DNA of 64,000 nt from assembly GCF_027924405.1 (NCBI RefSeq), contig NZ_AP026978.1, forward strand, positions 4,464,001 through 4,528,000. Reading direction: 5' to 3'. The notes below the pieces were generated by a model, which did not search any database, had not been told where the DNA came from, and saw only the letters and a list, made by a program, of their open reading frames with translations. Made by a program: the position numbers and the translations under genes. Positions 1-9,130 of the stretch are shown here, in pieces (position 1 is the first letter of the stretch; every line of letters starts with the position of its first letter). The stretch comes from Nocardia sputorum. Its GTDB lineage: Bacteria > Actinomycetota > Actinomycetes > Mycobacteriales > Mycobacteriaceae.

Positions 1-396
1 CTCGGCGTCACCGACGAGCAGTCTCACACCGTCGCTGTGGGCCGCTGCGTCGGGCGGCAGCCAGCACAGCGTGACTGCACCCGATTCACCGGGTTTGCTC
101 GCGAGCACTAGGTAGCGGCCACTCGTGTCCGCAGGGACATCAACTGGCTGGTCGAGCTTCAGTTCGCGTCCGCGACGGTCGTAGGCCAGCCCAGGTGCGA
201 CAGTGGCGACGCCGTCCTCGGGCGGCATGACCTCCAGGCCCGACACGATCCCGTACGCCCGGTGCAGCGCACGGTTGTGCCACCAACGCAGCTGCTCGTC
301 CAGAGCGGACTGATCGGTGAAGTCGCATCCGAGCAGCGCCTCGCCGTGGATGTGCCGCAGGCGGAGCGGATCGACCGGATGCAAGGGGTCGGTCAT
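1..396 (-). CDS. eCIS-associated protein, 3' end beyond window
   Basis: Reading leftward from the ATG at 396, an open frame runs to the window edge (132 residues visible). It starts MTDPLHPVDPLRLRHIHGEA and continues with WWHNRALHRAYGIVSGLEV and a beta-rich stretch. It begins 8 bases after the stop of the upstream baseplate gene, with GAGGTG just upstream as a ribosome site, so it is the next gene of the contractile-injection operon. I do not recognise the family. By position it could be a baseplate, fibre or adaptor component. The C-terminus is not in the window. Confidence 0.7.
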   Translation of the reverse strand, partial: MTDPLHPVDPLRLRHIHGEALLGCDFTDQSALDEQLRWWHNRALHRAYGIVSGLEVMPPEDGVATVAPGLAYDRRGRELKLDQPVDVPADTSGRYLVLASKPGESGAVTLCWLPPDAAAHSDGVRLLVGDAE

Positions 397-404
397 CGGC
401 GGGT

Positions 405-2645
405 TCACCTCACTTCGATTTCGTGTGGGCCGGCGTCGACCAGTCCGAGGGGGCCGATGCAGACGTCGGCGCAGCTCACTTGCCCGTCGGACACCAGTTC
501 GAGGGCGAGGACATGAGCGATCCCCGGCACCTTGCCGATGACGGTCAGTACCTCCGAGTGGTGGACGTCGCGGCCGAACGGCCACCCGGCGCCGTCGGGG
601 CCGCCGGTCAGCGGGTGCAGGAAGCCATCGAGGGCGGCACGGACGGCGGTCGCAAGTCCCGCGGTCGGGGTGCCCGCTGTGGCCTGGACCGTGGCCCGGA
701 CGGTGACGTGGACGTACTCTGGCTCAGCCACCTCGACCCGGGTGCCGATCATGCGTCGCCGGTTCAGGTAGGCGGCCACCGCCCTCCGCAGGCCGGGAGT
801 GGGTACCGGGCGGTCGGCGGGCAGGTGCGGGAGGACTAGCACCGTGACGACACCGGGCGCGGTCTGGAACGGGAATCCGGGGTGTGTGTTGGCTCGGGCT
901 TCGGCGCGGGCGAGACGGACCCCCGGCGTCTGCCGGGCCAGCGCGGCGTAGTCGTCCAGCGTGACGGCGCGCGCGGCGTCCTCCCGTTCATCGCGGGCCC
1001 GCGCGATCGCGGCCGACACCGACTCGGCGGCGGCGCCATCCGCGGCGGGCGTGATGTTCGCGATCCACACCAGCCGACCGGCAAGTGCCTTCAGGTCACC
1101 GGCGACGGCCCGGTTGTGTGCCGAGTCGGCCAGCCGGTCGATCGTCCGCGTCGCGAGGTTGCCGTCGGCGGCGCGGGTGATGTCCGCGGTCACCAGCAGC
1201 GTCGTCCCTGCGGGGGCGGTACGGCCGTGCTCGCCGTCGCCGAGCAAAATCGTTCCAGCGGTCGGGTCGGCGGTGAGGTGTGCGTCGGAGCGGGTGGAGG
1301 CGTCGAAGTCGGGCCGGGCAGACCAGATCCGCCACGTTCCGTCCTCCAGTCCGGTGACCCGCAGGGACGCCGCGACCAGTGGCGCGTCGGGCACGTCGAT
1401 GCGCTGCCCGGGCCCGCCGGTGCCGCGGGCCACCGCCGCGGCTTCGACGATCAGCGAGCGTTTCACCCTGTCGAGGGCCAGCAGCCGGACAGCGGGGATG
1501 CCGGCGCGGGGCGGCCCGAACCGGATCCGCCGCACCTGACCGCGGCGGTCCAGGTCCACGTCCAGTTCGACGAACTCTCCCGGGACCGGCTCCTCGCCGC
1601 TCACCTGCGCGCCTTGGGCGAGCTGCAGCCGGGTGGTCGCAGGGACGGCCTGCTCCACCTCTACAGGGTTGTCGGTCAGCCCTTGCAAGACAGGTGGGGC
1701 GTCGAATCCGCCGTGGATCAGCCGGGCTCGCAGCCAGACCAGAGCCTCTGGGTGGGCGCCGAGGCTTCCTGCTGGTACCGGTCCGGGTATGCGGAGGACA
1801 ACCCGCCCGTCGAGGGTCATGGCCCGGGTGTCGTCGTCGACTTCCTCGGGGGCGAGCCGGGTCCAGTGCCCGGCACCGTTGCGCAGTTCCCACGACAGCA
1901 CGGCACTGTGGTGGACGGCTCGGCGCGGTTCGGTGGTTTCTTTCTCCTGCTCATCGCAGTGCAGGATCTTCCAGGGCGGGACGCAGTCTGCGGTTGCGGC
2001 GGCTGTCTCGGCCGAGATCCTTTGCCGCTCGGCGTTTCCTGATCGGCCGTCCGGGTCCCCGATGGCTATACCGAGGCTGATGAGGGTGCCGGGTGTCCAT
2101 GGTGCGGGCAAGTCGAACCCGAGGTACAGGGCCGCGCCGGGCCGCGGGTCCGGTCCGAAGGGCAGGATCGGCTCGCCGCGCAGCCACGCTGTGGTCAGGT
2201 CCCGGGGGGCGGCCGAGTGCGGGTCTTCGGCCAAGACTGCCGCGAGGCGACCGGGCTGCACCGTCAGGTCGTGTCGGGCGCGGAAGCGTATCGGTGTCCC
2301 GAACGGGTCGTGCCCGGTGAATTCCAGCCCGGCTGGCAGCGGGAGCGGGGCCTCGCCGGGGGCGAGCCGCAGCCCGAGGATGGTCGTGGCCGGGCGCGGC
2401 GGCGCCGGGGTGATCCCGGCGAGGGCGAGGAATTTGCGGCGGTGGGCATCGGTGATTCGGTTGACGCGGTAGAGGTCCATCTCCACGATGAAGGCGAACA
2501 GCTCGACGAGCGTGATGCCCGGGTCGTGGGCGTTGTGGTCGGTCCAGCCCGGGGCGTGGAACGGGATCAGCGCTCGTGCCTCCTCGACCAGGTCGATCCA
2601 GCGCCGGTCGTCGAGGTTCTGCAGTGGTAGTGCGGTCGATATCAC
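405..2645 (-). CDS. baseplate J-like protein (Afp12-like)
   Basis: 746 residues. The N-terminus has LVEEARALIPFHAPGWTDHN and ITLVELFAFIVEMDLYRVN, the opening typical of actinobacterial putative baseplate assembly proteins. The C-terminal half has LADSAHNRAVAGDL and the J-like block with VTLDDYAALARQTPGVRLAR and GWPFGRDVHHSEVLTVIGKV. In tailed particles these proteins form the wedge around the hub. It follows the larger J-like gene by 7 bases and precedes the partial gene at 396. No signal peptide or membrane segment is seen, as expected for a particle assembled in the cytoplasm. Confidence 0.85.
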   Translation of the reverse strand: MISTALPLQNLDDRRWIDLVEEARALIPFHAPGWTDHNAHDPGITLVELFAFIVEMDLYRVNRITDAHRRKFLALAGITPAPPRPATTILGLRLAPGEAPLPLPAGLEFTGHDPFGTPIRFRARHDLTVQPGRLAAVLAEDPHSAAPRDLTTAWLRGEPILPFGPDPRPGAALYLGFDLPAPWTPGTLISLGIAIGDPDGRSGNAERQRISAETAAATADCVPPWKILHCDEQEKETTEPRRAVHHSAVLSWELRNGAGHWTRLAPEEVDDDTRAMTLDGRVVLRIPGPVPAGSLGAHPEALVWLRARLIHGGFDAPPVLQGLTDNPVEVEQAVPATTRLQLAQGAQVSGEEPVPGEFVELDVDLDRRGQVRRIRFGPPRAGIPAVRLLALDRVKRSLIVEAAAVARGTGGPGQRIDVPDAPLVAASLRVTGLEDGTWRIWSARPDFDASTRSDAHLTADPTAGTILLGDGEHGRTAPAGTTLLVTADITRAADGNLATRTIDRLADSAHNRAVAGDLKALAGRLVWIANITPAADGAAAESVSAAIARARDEREDAARAVTLDDYAALARQTPGVRLARAEARANTHPGFPFQTAPGVVTVLVLPHLPADRPVPTPGLRRAVAAYLNRRRMIGTRVEVAEPEYVHVTVRATVQATAGTPTAGLATAVRAALDGFLHPLTGGPDGAGWPFGRDVHHSEVLTVIGKVPGIAHVLALELVSDGQVSCADVCIGPLGLVDAGPHEIEVR

Positions 2646-2652
2646 GTGCTGG

Positions 2653-5600
2653 CTACCCTTCCGCTCGTGCGGGTCTGATCCGCAGCTCGCCTGCGACCAC
2701 GGTGCGGTGGGGCGCCACCGCGATGCGCTCGCCGCCGATCTGCCCGCCGGTGGAGATGGTCAGCTGCTCGACGAAATCGACACCGTCGACGCGCTCGAGG
2801 ACGGCGGCGACGTCGGCGAGGTACACGGTGCGGCCCGGCGGCCAGCCGCTACCGTCGGGCCCGCCGTGCACGGGGTGCAGCAGCCGCGTCAGCGCTGCGG
2901 TAGCCCGCTTTTCGACGGGCCCGGCTTCGGCTGGGTCGTGTGGGACGACTGTCACTTCGACGTCGATGGGCAGGTACTGCGGGCCGGTCACCTCGATGCG
3001 GCCGAGCGCGGCGAGGGTCGCCTCCGCCCGCGCCTCGACGTAGCGGCGGACCTGCTCGCGCAGACCGAACGACGGGAACGGCCTCGGATCGGCGGTCGCC
3101 GGGATGACGATCAGTGTCACGTAGCCGGGCCGCCGCCGCCCGTCGGCCGAGCGTCCGGCCAGCGCGGTGGCCACCGCGACCGCCGGGGAGGCTTCCCGGG
3201 CGAGGGTGACCAGGTCGGTCACCGACAGCCCACGGCCGCGGTGCCGCAGCGTCTGCGGTCCGCGCACGCGCAGCGCGTCAAGTGTCTCTCCGTCGGCGCC
3301 GCCCTCTGCGGGCATCGGGTTGGTGACAGCCTCGACGCCGCCGATGGATGCCTGGAGCTGCGAGATGGCCCCGGCCGCGACATTGCCGATGCTGCCTCCA
3401 CCGGTCTGATAGCGCCGCGCGAGGATCGCCGCACCTGCAGGCGGAGCCTTACCGGTGGCGCCATCACCGAACTGCAGTCGGCCCCGCGAAGGCTCCAGCG
3501 CGTAGTGCCGGTCATTCGGCCCAGAGCGCACCAGATGCTCGACCGGGTACCAGCGCACCCAGACCTCGGTGACCTGCTTGGCGCGGTCCCGGCGCAGCCG
3601 CAGCGGACCGTAGACGATGTCGCGTGTGCTCTCCTGACCGAGCAGTCCCTCGATCTCGCGGACTGCGCGCTGGTCACCGCCGAACAGTTCCAGTGCGACG
3701 ATCCGCCACTCGACGCCCGCGCGTGAGCCTGCCAGTTCGCGGACCTCGATCTGCTCCCCGGGCAGGACCGGGACCTGCCGCATGACGAGAACCTGGTCGG
3801 GCAACCCGGTACCGGCCCCGATCGGATCGTCGAGGATCGTCTGCTGTTGCACGGCCCACGTCGCGTTCGGGAAGATCGCGCGGATCGTCGGCTCGCCCGG
3901 GGGCCCGTCCTCGGCCAGGCGGGCGCGCAGCCACGAGCGGGGGCTGCCGAAACGGTCCAACGGCACGCTGTTGCGCGGACCGATCAGGCTGACCAGGCCA
4001 GGCAGCCGAAGTCCGCGGGTCCCGTCCTCCACCCGCACCGGGCGCCAGCTGCCGCCGTCCCAGTACTCCCACACCAGGGTGGGACCGCGTGAATCCGTCG
4101 GGTCTTCGGCGATGTCGATCAGGATGCCAACCTCATCGGCTGGCAGTGGTTTGTCGAAGCCGAGATATAGCGCCGGCGTGAGGTCTACGGGCGGGGTGAA
4201 GGGCCGGAAAATCCGGCCGGGCCAGATCGCCTCGTCGGTGCGGTCGGCGTAGCGGAAATCGTTGTAGGTCAGCACCCGCTCAGGGGTGAACGGGCCATGC
4301 GTCCAGGTGTAGCCCAGCTTGAACTCACTCAGCGCAGGAGGCTTGCTGACGATGTAGCTGAACGTGTTGGAATTCCCAGCCGAGTCGGTCCAGGTGACCT
4401 CTTGCCTGACGCCGAAACCACCACTGACCAGTCGGACCCGCATCCAGCGAGCCTCGATATCGGCGACCTTGGTCGGCGCGATGTCCTCGGGCACGGTGAG
4501 CGAAACGGATACGGAGGCTTTGGCTGGGTCGGTGGGGTCAAGGTCGGCGGGGGCGGACCTGAGGTCGGCGGTGAAGTTCGGCACCCTGGCCCATTCCCGG
4601 CCGTTCCAGTATTCCCAGGCGACGAGGTGTGGCAACGAGTCTCCATCGGACAGCTCATCCTGCGGGGTCCTGGTGCGTGTGAAACAGACGTCTAGGTGAG
4701 CCCTCGGTTTGGTGAATGCTTCCTCCGAGGAGAAGTAGAAGATCGACCCCGGTTGGGGTGCTGGGCCGAACGGGTAGAACAGCGCACTGGTGTCGACCTC
4801 CGCGCCGGCAACGATCGCTGTATCCGGCAGGAAGCCACCGGCGAGCGTGGTTGAGACTCCCGCAATCGGTGGCACGATCTGGACCCTGCGAATGGTGGTC
4901 GTGGACAGTCGGATCTGCTCGATCTCGGGGAGCAGTTGAGCTGGGTTCGGCGGCAGCGGCTCGGTGAGCCGCCCGCGCACCCAGAAGCTTTCGATTCCCG
5001 CGACGGTGGCCGGCGTGGTTTCGGCGCAGTCGGTGAGTAGGTGGATTGTCCCGCTCTGCTGAAACCGTGCTGTGCTGTCCTCCTGCGCGGCGGCAGTGCG
5101 GTCGCATGCGGCGATGGTGTTGCGGAACGGGCGCCAGACCTTGCCGTCCCAGTATTCCCACACCGTGCCGAGTTCCTCGGAGGACCCTTGGGAGAGTTCG
5201 AATTCGACTGCGACATGGCTGGTGGCCGAGATCGCGAGCAGGGTGGAGTGGGCGAGGTAGAGGTGGTGGGGAATGTCTTGCAGATCGGCAGGCCGCCACG
5301 GCCGAAAGGGTTCGCCCGCCGTGATCGCCGCCGTGTGATCGATGGACTGGTCGCGGCCGGGCCAGTGGCTGCGCACCTCGACGAGCCGGCCAGAGGTGAG
5401 CCCTATGCTGCGCTCGGTCTCGAAGTTCACCGGTTGCGGCGGTGTTGTCATCGGGGAGTCGGCAGGTTCAGCGGGGCCTATGTTCGTCGGGACCGGTTCG
5501 GGGGGCGTTGCGGCCAGCCGTGTTCCTGCGGGGACGCGGATGTTGCCTGTGTCGGCGCCGACGCTGAACACCACCAGGGCCCGGGCGGCGCGTGCCGGGA

Positions 5601-5832
5601 CGAGCGGCACGCCCAGCGCGTCGAGCATGGCCAATTGGTGCTTGTCAGGTATCTGGTTGAGTCTGGCGGTGATCGCGGCCAGGTAGCGGCCCACGATTTC
5701 GGTCAGCGCCACGTCGGGACCGTCGGGGCCGGGCTGCCACTCCGGCACGTAGCCGGACCGGCGTGCCAGCATCGCCGCGACGAACGCGGCGGCGTCGCGA
5801 GCATCGACGAGCGGTTGCTCGGTGCGGGTCAT
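2653..5832 (-). CDS. large baseplate J-like assembly protein (Afp11-like)
   Basis: About 1059 residues from the ATG at 5832, whose start codon overlaps the stop of the gp25 gene (ATGA), indicating translational coupling. The N-terminus ALTEIVGRYLAAITARLNQI and the repeated VWEYWDG..W.P blocks (around residues 210, 370 and 520) are typical of putative baseplate assembly proteins. The C-terminus carries the J-like domain with GWPPGRTVYLADVAAVLERV. It is paired with the shorter paralogue downstream, as in other eCIS clusters. An open frame continues upstream of 5832, but the overlapping start fits the operon best. Confidence 0.85.
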   Translation of the reverse strand: MTRTEQPLVDARDAAAFVAAMLARRSGYVPEWQPGPDGPDVALTEIVGRYLAAITARLNQIPDKHQLAMLDALGVPLVPARAARALVVFSVGADTGNIRVPAGTRLAATPPEPVPTNIGPAEPADSPMTTPPQPVNFETERSIGLTSGRLVEVRSHWPGRDQSIDHTAAITAGEPFRPWRPADLQDIPHHLYLAHSTLLAISATSHVAVEFELSQGSSEELGTVWEYWDGKVWRPFRNTIAACDRTAAAQEDSTARFQQSGTIHLLTDCAETTPATVAGIESFWVRGRLTEPLPPNPAQLLPEIEQIRLSTTTIRRVQIVPPIAGVSTTLAGGFLPDTAIVAGAEVDTSALFYPFGPAPQPGSIFYFSSEEAFTKPRAHLDVCFTRTRTPQDELSDGDSLPHLVAWEYWNGREWARVPNFTADLRSAPADLDPTDPAKASVSVSLTVPEDIAPTKVADIEARWMRVRLVSGGFGVRQEVTWTDSAGNSNTFSYIVSKPPALSEFKLGYTWTHGPFTPERVLTYNDFRYADRTDEAIWPGRIFRPFTPPVDLTPALYLGFDKPLPADEVGILIDIAEDPTDSRGPTLVWEYWDGGSWRPVRVEDGTRGLRLPGLVSLIGPRNSVPLDRFGSPRSWLRARLAEDGPPGEPTIRAIFPNATWAVQQQTILDDPIGAGTGLPDQVLVMRQVPVLPGEQIEVRELAGSRAGVEWRIVALELFGGDQRAVREIEGLLGQESTRDIVYGPLRLRRDRAKQVTEVWVRWYPVEHLVRSGPNDRHYALEPSRGRLQFGDGATGKAPPAGAAILARRYQTGGGSIGNVAAGAISQLQASIGGVEAVTNPMPAEGGADGETLDALRVRGPQTLRHRGRGLSVTDLVTLAREASPAVAVATALAGRSADGRRRPGYVTLIVIPATADPRPFPSFGLREQVRRYVEARAEATLAALGRIEVTGPQYLPIDVEVTVVPHDPAEAGPVEKRATAALTRLLHPVHGGPDGSGWPPGRTVYLADVAAVLERVDGVDFVEQLTISTGGQIGGERIAVAPHRTVVAGELRIRPARAEG

Positions 5833-6239
5833 CGCGGCGTTCCTTCGTCCAGGTAGAACGGGTAGACGAGGTTGTGCAACGAGTTGGTGGCGCGAACCCG
5901 GTACCGGACGTCGATGAGGAGTTGGTTGCGTTCGTTCGGGTCGGTGGTCACGGCGACGTCGAGCACGTCGATGCGAGGTTCCCAGTCGATCAGCGCGTCG
6001 CGTACCTGGTTGCGGATTCTGGTCATCGTGGTGGGGCTGACGGGTTCGAACACGAACGTGCTGAGTCCTGCCCCGAAGTCGGGTCGCATGACCCGCTCCC
6101 CCGGGTCGGTCCCGAGGATGATCATGATCGCCTGCCGCACGTCGTCGGAGTGGGTGACCATCGTCGGGGTGCCGTTGAGCTGGAGTGTCGGCGGGAACGC
6201 CCAGCCGACGCCGAGGAATGCTTGCGGATCGGCGACCAT
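5829..6239 (-). CDS. gp25-like baseplate wedge protein (Afp9-like)
   Basis: 136 residues with the gp25/IraD-like layout: an N-terminal GWAFPP segment, DVRQAIMIILGTDPGERVMRPDFG, then LSTFVF and a C-terminal beta strand region. The GERVMRPDFG core is the family signature. In T4-like and eCIS baseplates gp25 is part of the inner wedge that starts sheath assembly. It starts 2 bases after the PAAR gene stop and overlaps the next gene by 4 bases. Confidence 0.92.
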   Translation of the reverse strand: MVADPQAFLGVGWAFPPTLQLNGTPTMVTHSDDVRQAIMIILGTDPGERVMRPDFGAGLSTFVFEPVSPTTMTRIRNQVRDALIDWEPRIDVLDVAVTTDPNERNQLLIDVRYRVRATNSLHNLVYPFYLDEGTPR

Positions 6240-6241
6240 TC

Positions 6242-6523
6242 TCAGCCCCCGATCTGCACGCTCGGCAACCCTGTAATGATCGGGGCACCGCAGCCGGTGA
6301 TATCGCCCATCCGCGCCGCGCCGCGCCCACCGATGAGCACGGTGGCGCTGCCCATCACGATGGGGGTGGGCGGATGTGGCCCAGCGGTCGGCGGCATGGA
6401 ACAGGCGTGCAGGTCACCCAGCACCGCGGCCGGCATCCCGCCGATGAGCACCATGGGCACGCCGGGGCCGGTGATGACGCCGGGATGCCCGGTCGGGTCG
6501 AGTACACGCGCGGCGGACGGCAT
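6242..6523 (-). CDS. PAAR-domain spike tip protein
   Basis: 93 residues, almost entirely a PAAR-like repeat: it begins MPSAARVLDPTGHPGVITGP and has VLIGG twice, the DLHACS motif and GDITGCGAPIITG. PAAR proteins form the sharp metal-stabilised cone at the end of the spike in type VI and eCIS particles. His and Cys residues that could bind the metal (H and C in LHAC; C in TGCG) are present. It lies between the spike gene and gp25. Confidence 0.92.
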   Translation of the reverse strand: MPSAARVLDPTGHPGVITGPGVPMVLIGGMPAAVLGDLHACSMPPTAGPHPPTPIVMGSATVLIGGRGAARMGDITGCGAPIITGLPSVQIGG

Positions 6524-6535
6524 GGGGTGCCCTTT

Positions 6536-7198
6536 CTAGTTGATCTTCACGAGGGGGGCGGTGACGTTGCAGACCCCGCCGGATTTCACCTCAGTGGTGG
6601 CGGCGCCGTTGATCTCGACGTTCGCGCCTTTGAGGCTGATCTGCGGGGCTTCGAGCGTGATACTGGCCGCGGCCTTGATGGAGACCGACTGTGATGCGTT
6701 GTCCAGCGTGATCGTCACCGAGCCCGCGAGGTTGGACAGCTCGATCTTTGCTGGGTCCATCGTGATTTTCTGGTCGGTGGAGGTGGAGATTGTGACCGAC
6801 TGCAGCAGGTCGTCCATCTCGATCTGGTGGCCTGCGCCGGCGGTCAGTCCGCTGCGCAGGATCCGGCTGGTCAGCGCGGTGAGGGGGTCGTCGACGGGGA
6901 TGCGGTCGCGGGCGTTCCATAGGCCACCGAGGACGAAGGCGTCGCGCGCGTCATCGTGCGCCATGGCGACGAGCACCTCGTCATCGATGCGCGGGACGTA
7001 GAACAGGCCCGCCCTGGATCCCGCGCCCGCAGCGACGAGCCGCGCCCAGACTTCCTGGTCGATGGACGGGATGCGGACCAGGACCCGCCCCTGCATGGGC
7101 ACGTCGATGTTCTGGGTGACAATGCCTGCGGCGATACTGACACCGGGGCCGCGTCCGCCATCCTCTCGTGCGCCCTCTAACTCGAACAGGGACACCAT
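6536..7198 (-). CDS. gp5/VgrG-like central spike protein (C-terminal half of Afp8 type)
   Basis: 220 residues from the ATG at 7198. An OB-fold region (residues about 20-100, with GRVLVRIPSI, WARLVAAGAGSRAGLFYVP and DEVLVAMAHDD) is followed by a beta-helix tail of regular short strands (SVTISTSTDQKITMDPAKIE, LEAPQISLKGANVEINGAA). This is the gp5/VgrG spike arrangement. The gpD-like hub half is a separate gene just upstream, so the Afp8-type spike is split in two here. Confidence 0.88.
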   Translation of the reverse strand: MVSLFELEGAREDGGRGPGVSIAAGIVTQNIDVPMQGRVLVRIPSIDQEVWARLVAAGAGSRAGLFYVPRIDDEVLVAMAHDDARDAFVLGGLWNARDRIPVDDPLTALTSRILRSGLTAGAGHQIEMDDLLQSVTISTSTDQKITMDPAKIELSNLAGSVTITLDNASQSVSIKAAASITLEAPQISLKGANVEINGAATTEVKSGGVCNVTAPLVKIN

Positions 7199-7229
7199 GC
7201 TCGCCTCCCTCCGTCGGACCGGGTGTGTT

Positions 7230-8447
7230 TCAGCCGATGCGCTGTCCGTTGACACGAGCCAGGCCCGCGATGCCCTTCGGCGTCGGTATCGAGCCGAACC
7301 AGACCTCCTTGCGGACATCGAAGGAGGTCTTGAAGCCGCCGCCGTCGATCGTGTGGGTGGCCGATGTGATGCGGTAGAGCCCGCTGAACTGCTCGCCGAG
7401 GCCCTTTAGATCGATGACCCGGCCGGCCTTGATCTCCAGGTTGCCCACCGCGCTCCCGCTGCCGGTCAGGCGATTGTTCAGCCGCGGCAGTAGCTCGCTC
7501 AGCAGCGTCTTGGGCATGGCCGCGGCACCGACGGCGTCGATCTTGACCAGCTCGCGCGCCGCAGCCGGGCCCACGATGTCCTCGATGCCCTCGAACCCGG
7601 GGAAGATCTGCAGGTCGAAGGCGGCGCGGTCGAAATCCCAGCCGAGGACCACGACGAGTTCGGTCTTGATGCTGGGGACCCAGATGCGTGTCTGCACGCC
7701 GAGCACCTGGCCCACCGTGCTCAGCCGAGGGGTGAACTCGGCGAGGGAGGCTCCCCAGGTGAGGCTCACACTCGGTGCGAGGTCTCCGAGCAGGAATTGG
7801 AATCGCAGGACGAAACCCCGGGGCTCGGCGGTGTGGTCGATGTGCATTTCCCACCCGTTCTCCTTCGCGATCCCGGTCAGGAAGTCGAAGTCGCTCTGTG
7901 AGCCTTGTAGGCGGACGCCCTTCTTCGCCTCATCCGGATCGATCGCGTAGGCCATCAGCAGGGCAAAGAACGACAGCGCCGCGCCCACCGGGTCGTTGTG
8001 TGGGATGAGCAGATTGCCGGCGGCGACGAGGGAGGTCACCGCGGGGTCGGGCAACGGGAAGTGCCCGATCGTCGGGATGTCGATCAGGAACCCGCGGTCC
8101 TTGGTCCCGGTGGTCAGTCGCTGCAGGAAGTCGTGCGCGACCACCGTCAGGGTGGGCATCCCGCCGCCGGGAAATGCGGCGGAGATGCCGGTGATCTCGC
8201 CGACGAAGACGCGTTCGAGCGGGTCGGGCGCGTAGCCGAGCGACAGGGCGAACGGCTGGTCGACTTGCAGGAGCGGGTGGTCGAGCCAGCGCAGTCCTTC
8301 GTTGGCGAGGGTGATCTCGACGCGGTCCGCGCCTTCGATCCCGTCGGTGTGGCTGATTCGCGAGATCGACCCCCGTAAGGCGGGCGGGATGGCTTCGCCA
8401 TCGATTTCGATCGCGAACTCCGGCGCGTAGGACGGGTAGCGGGCCAT
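7230..8447 (-). CDS. phage late control D-like hub protein
   Basis: 405 residues of the gpD/gp27 hub family: EFAIEIDGEAIPPALRGSIS, a WLDHPLLQVDQPFALSLGYA segment and VFVGEITGIS near the N-terminus, then TLTVVAHDFLQRL. The second half has SDFDFLTGIAKENGWEMHID and YRITSATHTIDGGGFKTSFD. It forms the trimeric-to-hexameric adaptor between tube and spike. Its ATG at 8447 overlaps the stop of the LysM gene (TGATG). The gp5-like spike gene follows after about 30 bases. Confidence 0.9.
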   Translation of the reverse strand: MARYPSYAPEFAIEIDGEAIPPALRGSISRISHTDGIEGADRVEITLANEGLRWLDHPLLQVDQPFALSLGYAPDPLERVFVGEITGISAAFPGGGMPTLTVVAHDFLQRLTTGTKDRGFLIDIPTIGHFPLPDPAVTSLVAAGNLLIPHNDPVGAALSFFALLMAYAIDPDEAKKGVRLQGSQSDFDFLTGIAKENGWEMHIDHTAEPRGFVLRFQFLLGDLAPSVSLTWGASLAEFTPRLSTVGQVLGVQTRIWVPSIKTELVVVLGWDFDRAAFDLQIFPGFEGIEDIVGPAAARELVKIDAVGAAAMPKTLLSELLPRLNNRLTGSGSAVGNLEIKAGRVIDLKGLGEQFSGLYRITSATHTIDGGGFKTSFDVRKEVWFGSIPTPKGIAGLARVNGQRIG

Positions 8448-9109
8448 CAGCGCACGACCTCACCGGAGTCAGGGTCGTGGAAAGGCAGCGACGGAATCCG
8501 CAGCGGTTGTCCGGTGTGGATCTCTCGTGGATCGGCGAGCGCGTTGGCCAGCGCGATCGGCCGCCAGACGCGTGGGTCCTGGTAGTGCTCGGTGGCGATC
8601 CGAGTGAGTGTCTCGCCTTGGCGCACGATGTGGATCTTGGTGAAGTCCGCCGTCTGCCGGTCCACCTCCTTGGCCTCCCGCTCGGCGTCGATGAAGCGGT
8701 TGAACGTCACCGACACCCTTGCCCGGACGGGTCGGCCGTCGTCGGCGAACATCTGGAACTTCTGATTCGCCTTGGCCAGCACGCATCGGAAGTCCAGCGA
8801 CCCCCACTGCACGCGCAGTACTGGCGGCGCATGCAGTTCCTTATCGATCTCCAGTAGACCGACAACCTTGCCGGTCAGCTCGCGGACGTCCCGTTTCTCG
8901 ACGTCGTCGGTGTCCCAGGTGTCGAAGAACAGCTCCATCTCCAGGGTCTGCATGTTGCCGTTGACGAACTGCAGAATGGGGCCCGACAGCCCGGGGATCG
9001 CCTGGGAGGCGAACATGTTGTCCTGGTTGAGCGTGTACTCCTCCGGGTTGAACGGTAAAAGGAATTCCTGCCCGGTGTGCTCGACCGTAACTTTCAGCTT
9101 CTCCACCAC
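8447..9109 (-). CDS. LysM-containing baseplate hub/tube-initiator protein (Afp7-like)
   Basis: 220 residues. The first ~150 match the CIS tube-initiator type (FNPEEYTLNQDNMF, LEMELFFDTWDT, VLRVQWGSLDFRCVLA, RARVSVTFNRFIDA). The C-terminus is one LysM motif (IHIVRQGETLTRIATEHYQD and PREIHTGQPLRIPSLP). This domain pair is characteristic of eCIS and T4 gp53-type baseplate proteins. The start is GTG at 9109, or GTG at 9106, downstream of AAAGG. It is coupled by overlap to the gpD-like gene. Confidence 0.88.
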   Translation of the reverse strand: MVEKLKVTVEHTGQEFLLPFNPEEYTLNQDNMFASQAIPGLSGPILQFVNGNMQTLEMELFFDTWDTDDVEKRDVRELTGKVVGLLEIDKELHAPPVLRVQWGSLDFRCVLAKANQKFQMFADDGRPVRARVSVTFNRFIDAEREAKEVDRQTADFTKIHIVRQGETLTRIATEHYQDPRVWRPIALANALADPREIHTGQPLRIPSLPFHDPDSGEVVR

Positions 9110-9130
9110 GCACCTTTCCCTTCACCGTTC

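Noticed and set aside
882..2042. Long plus-strand open frames across the eCIS genes
   Set aside because: They lie opposite clear baseplate genes, are rich in Arg/Gly/Pro and match no family. They are antisense frames typical of high-GC coding DNA.
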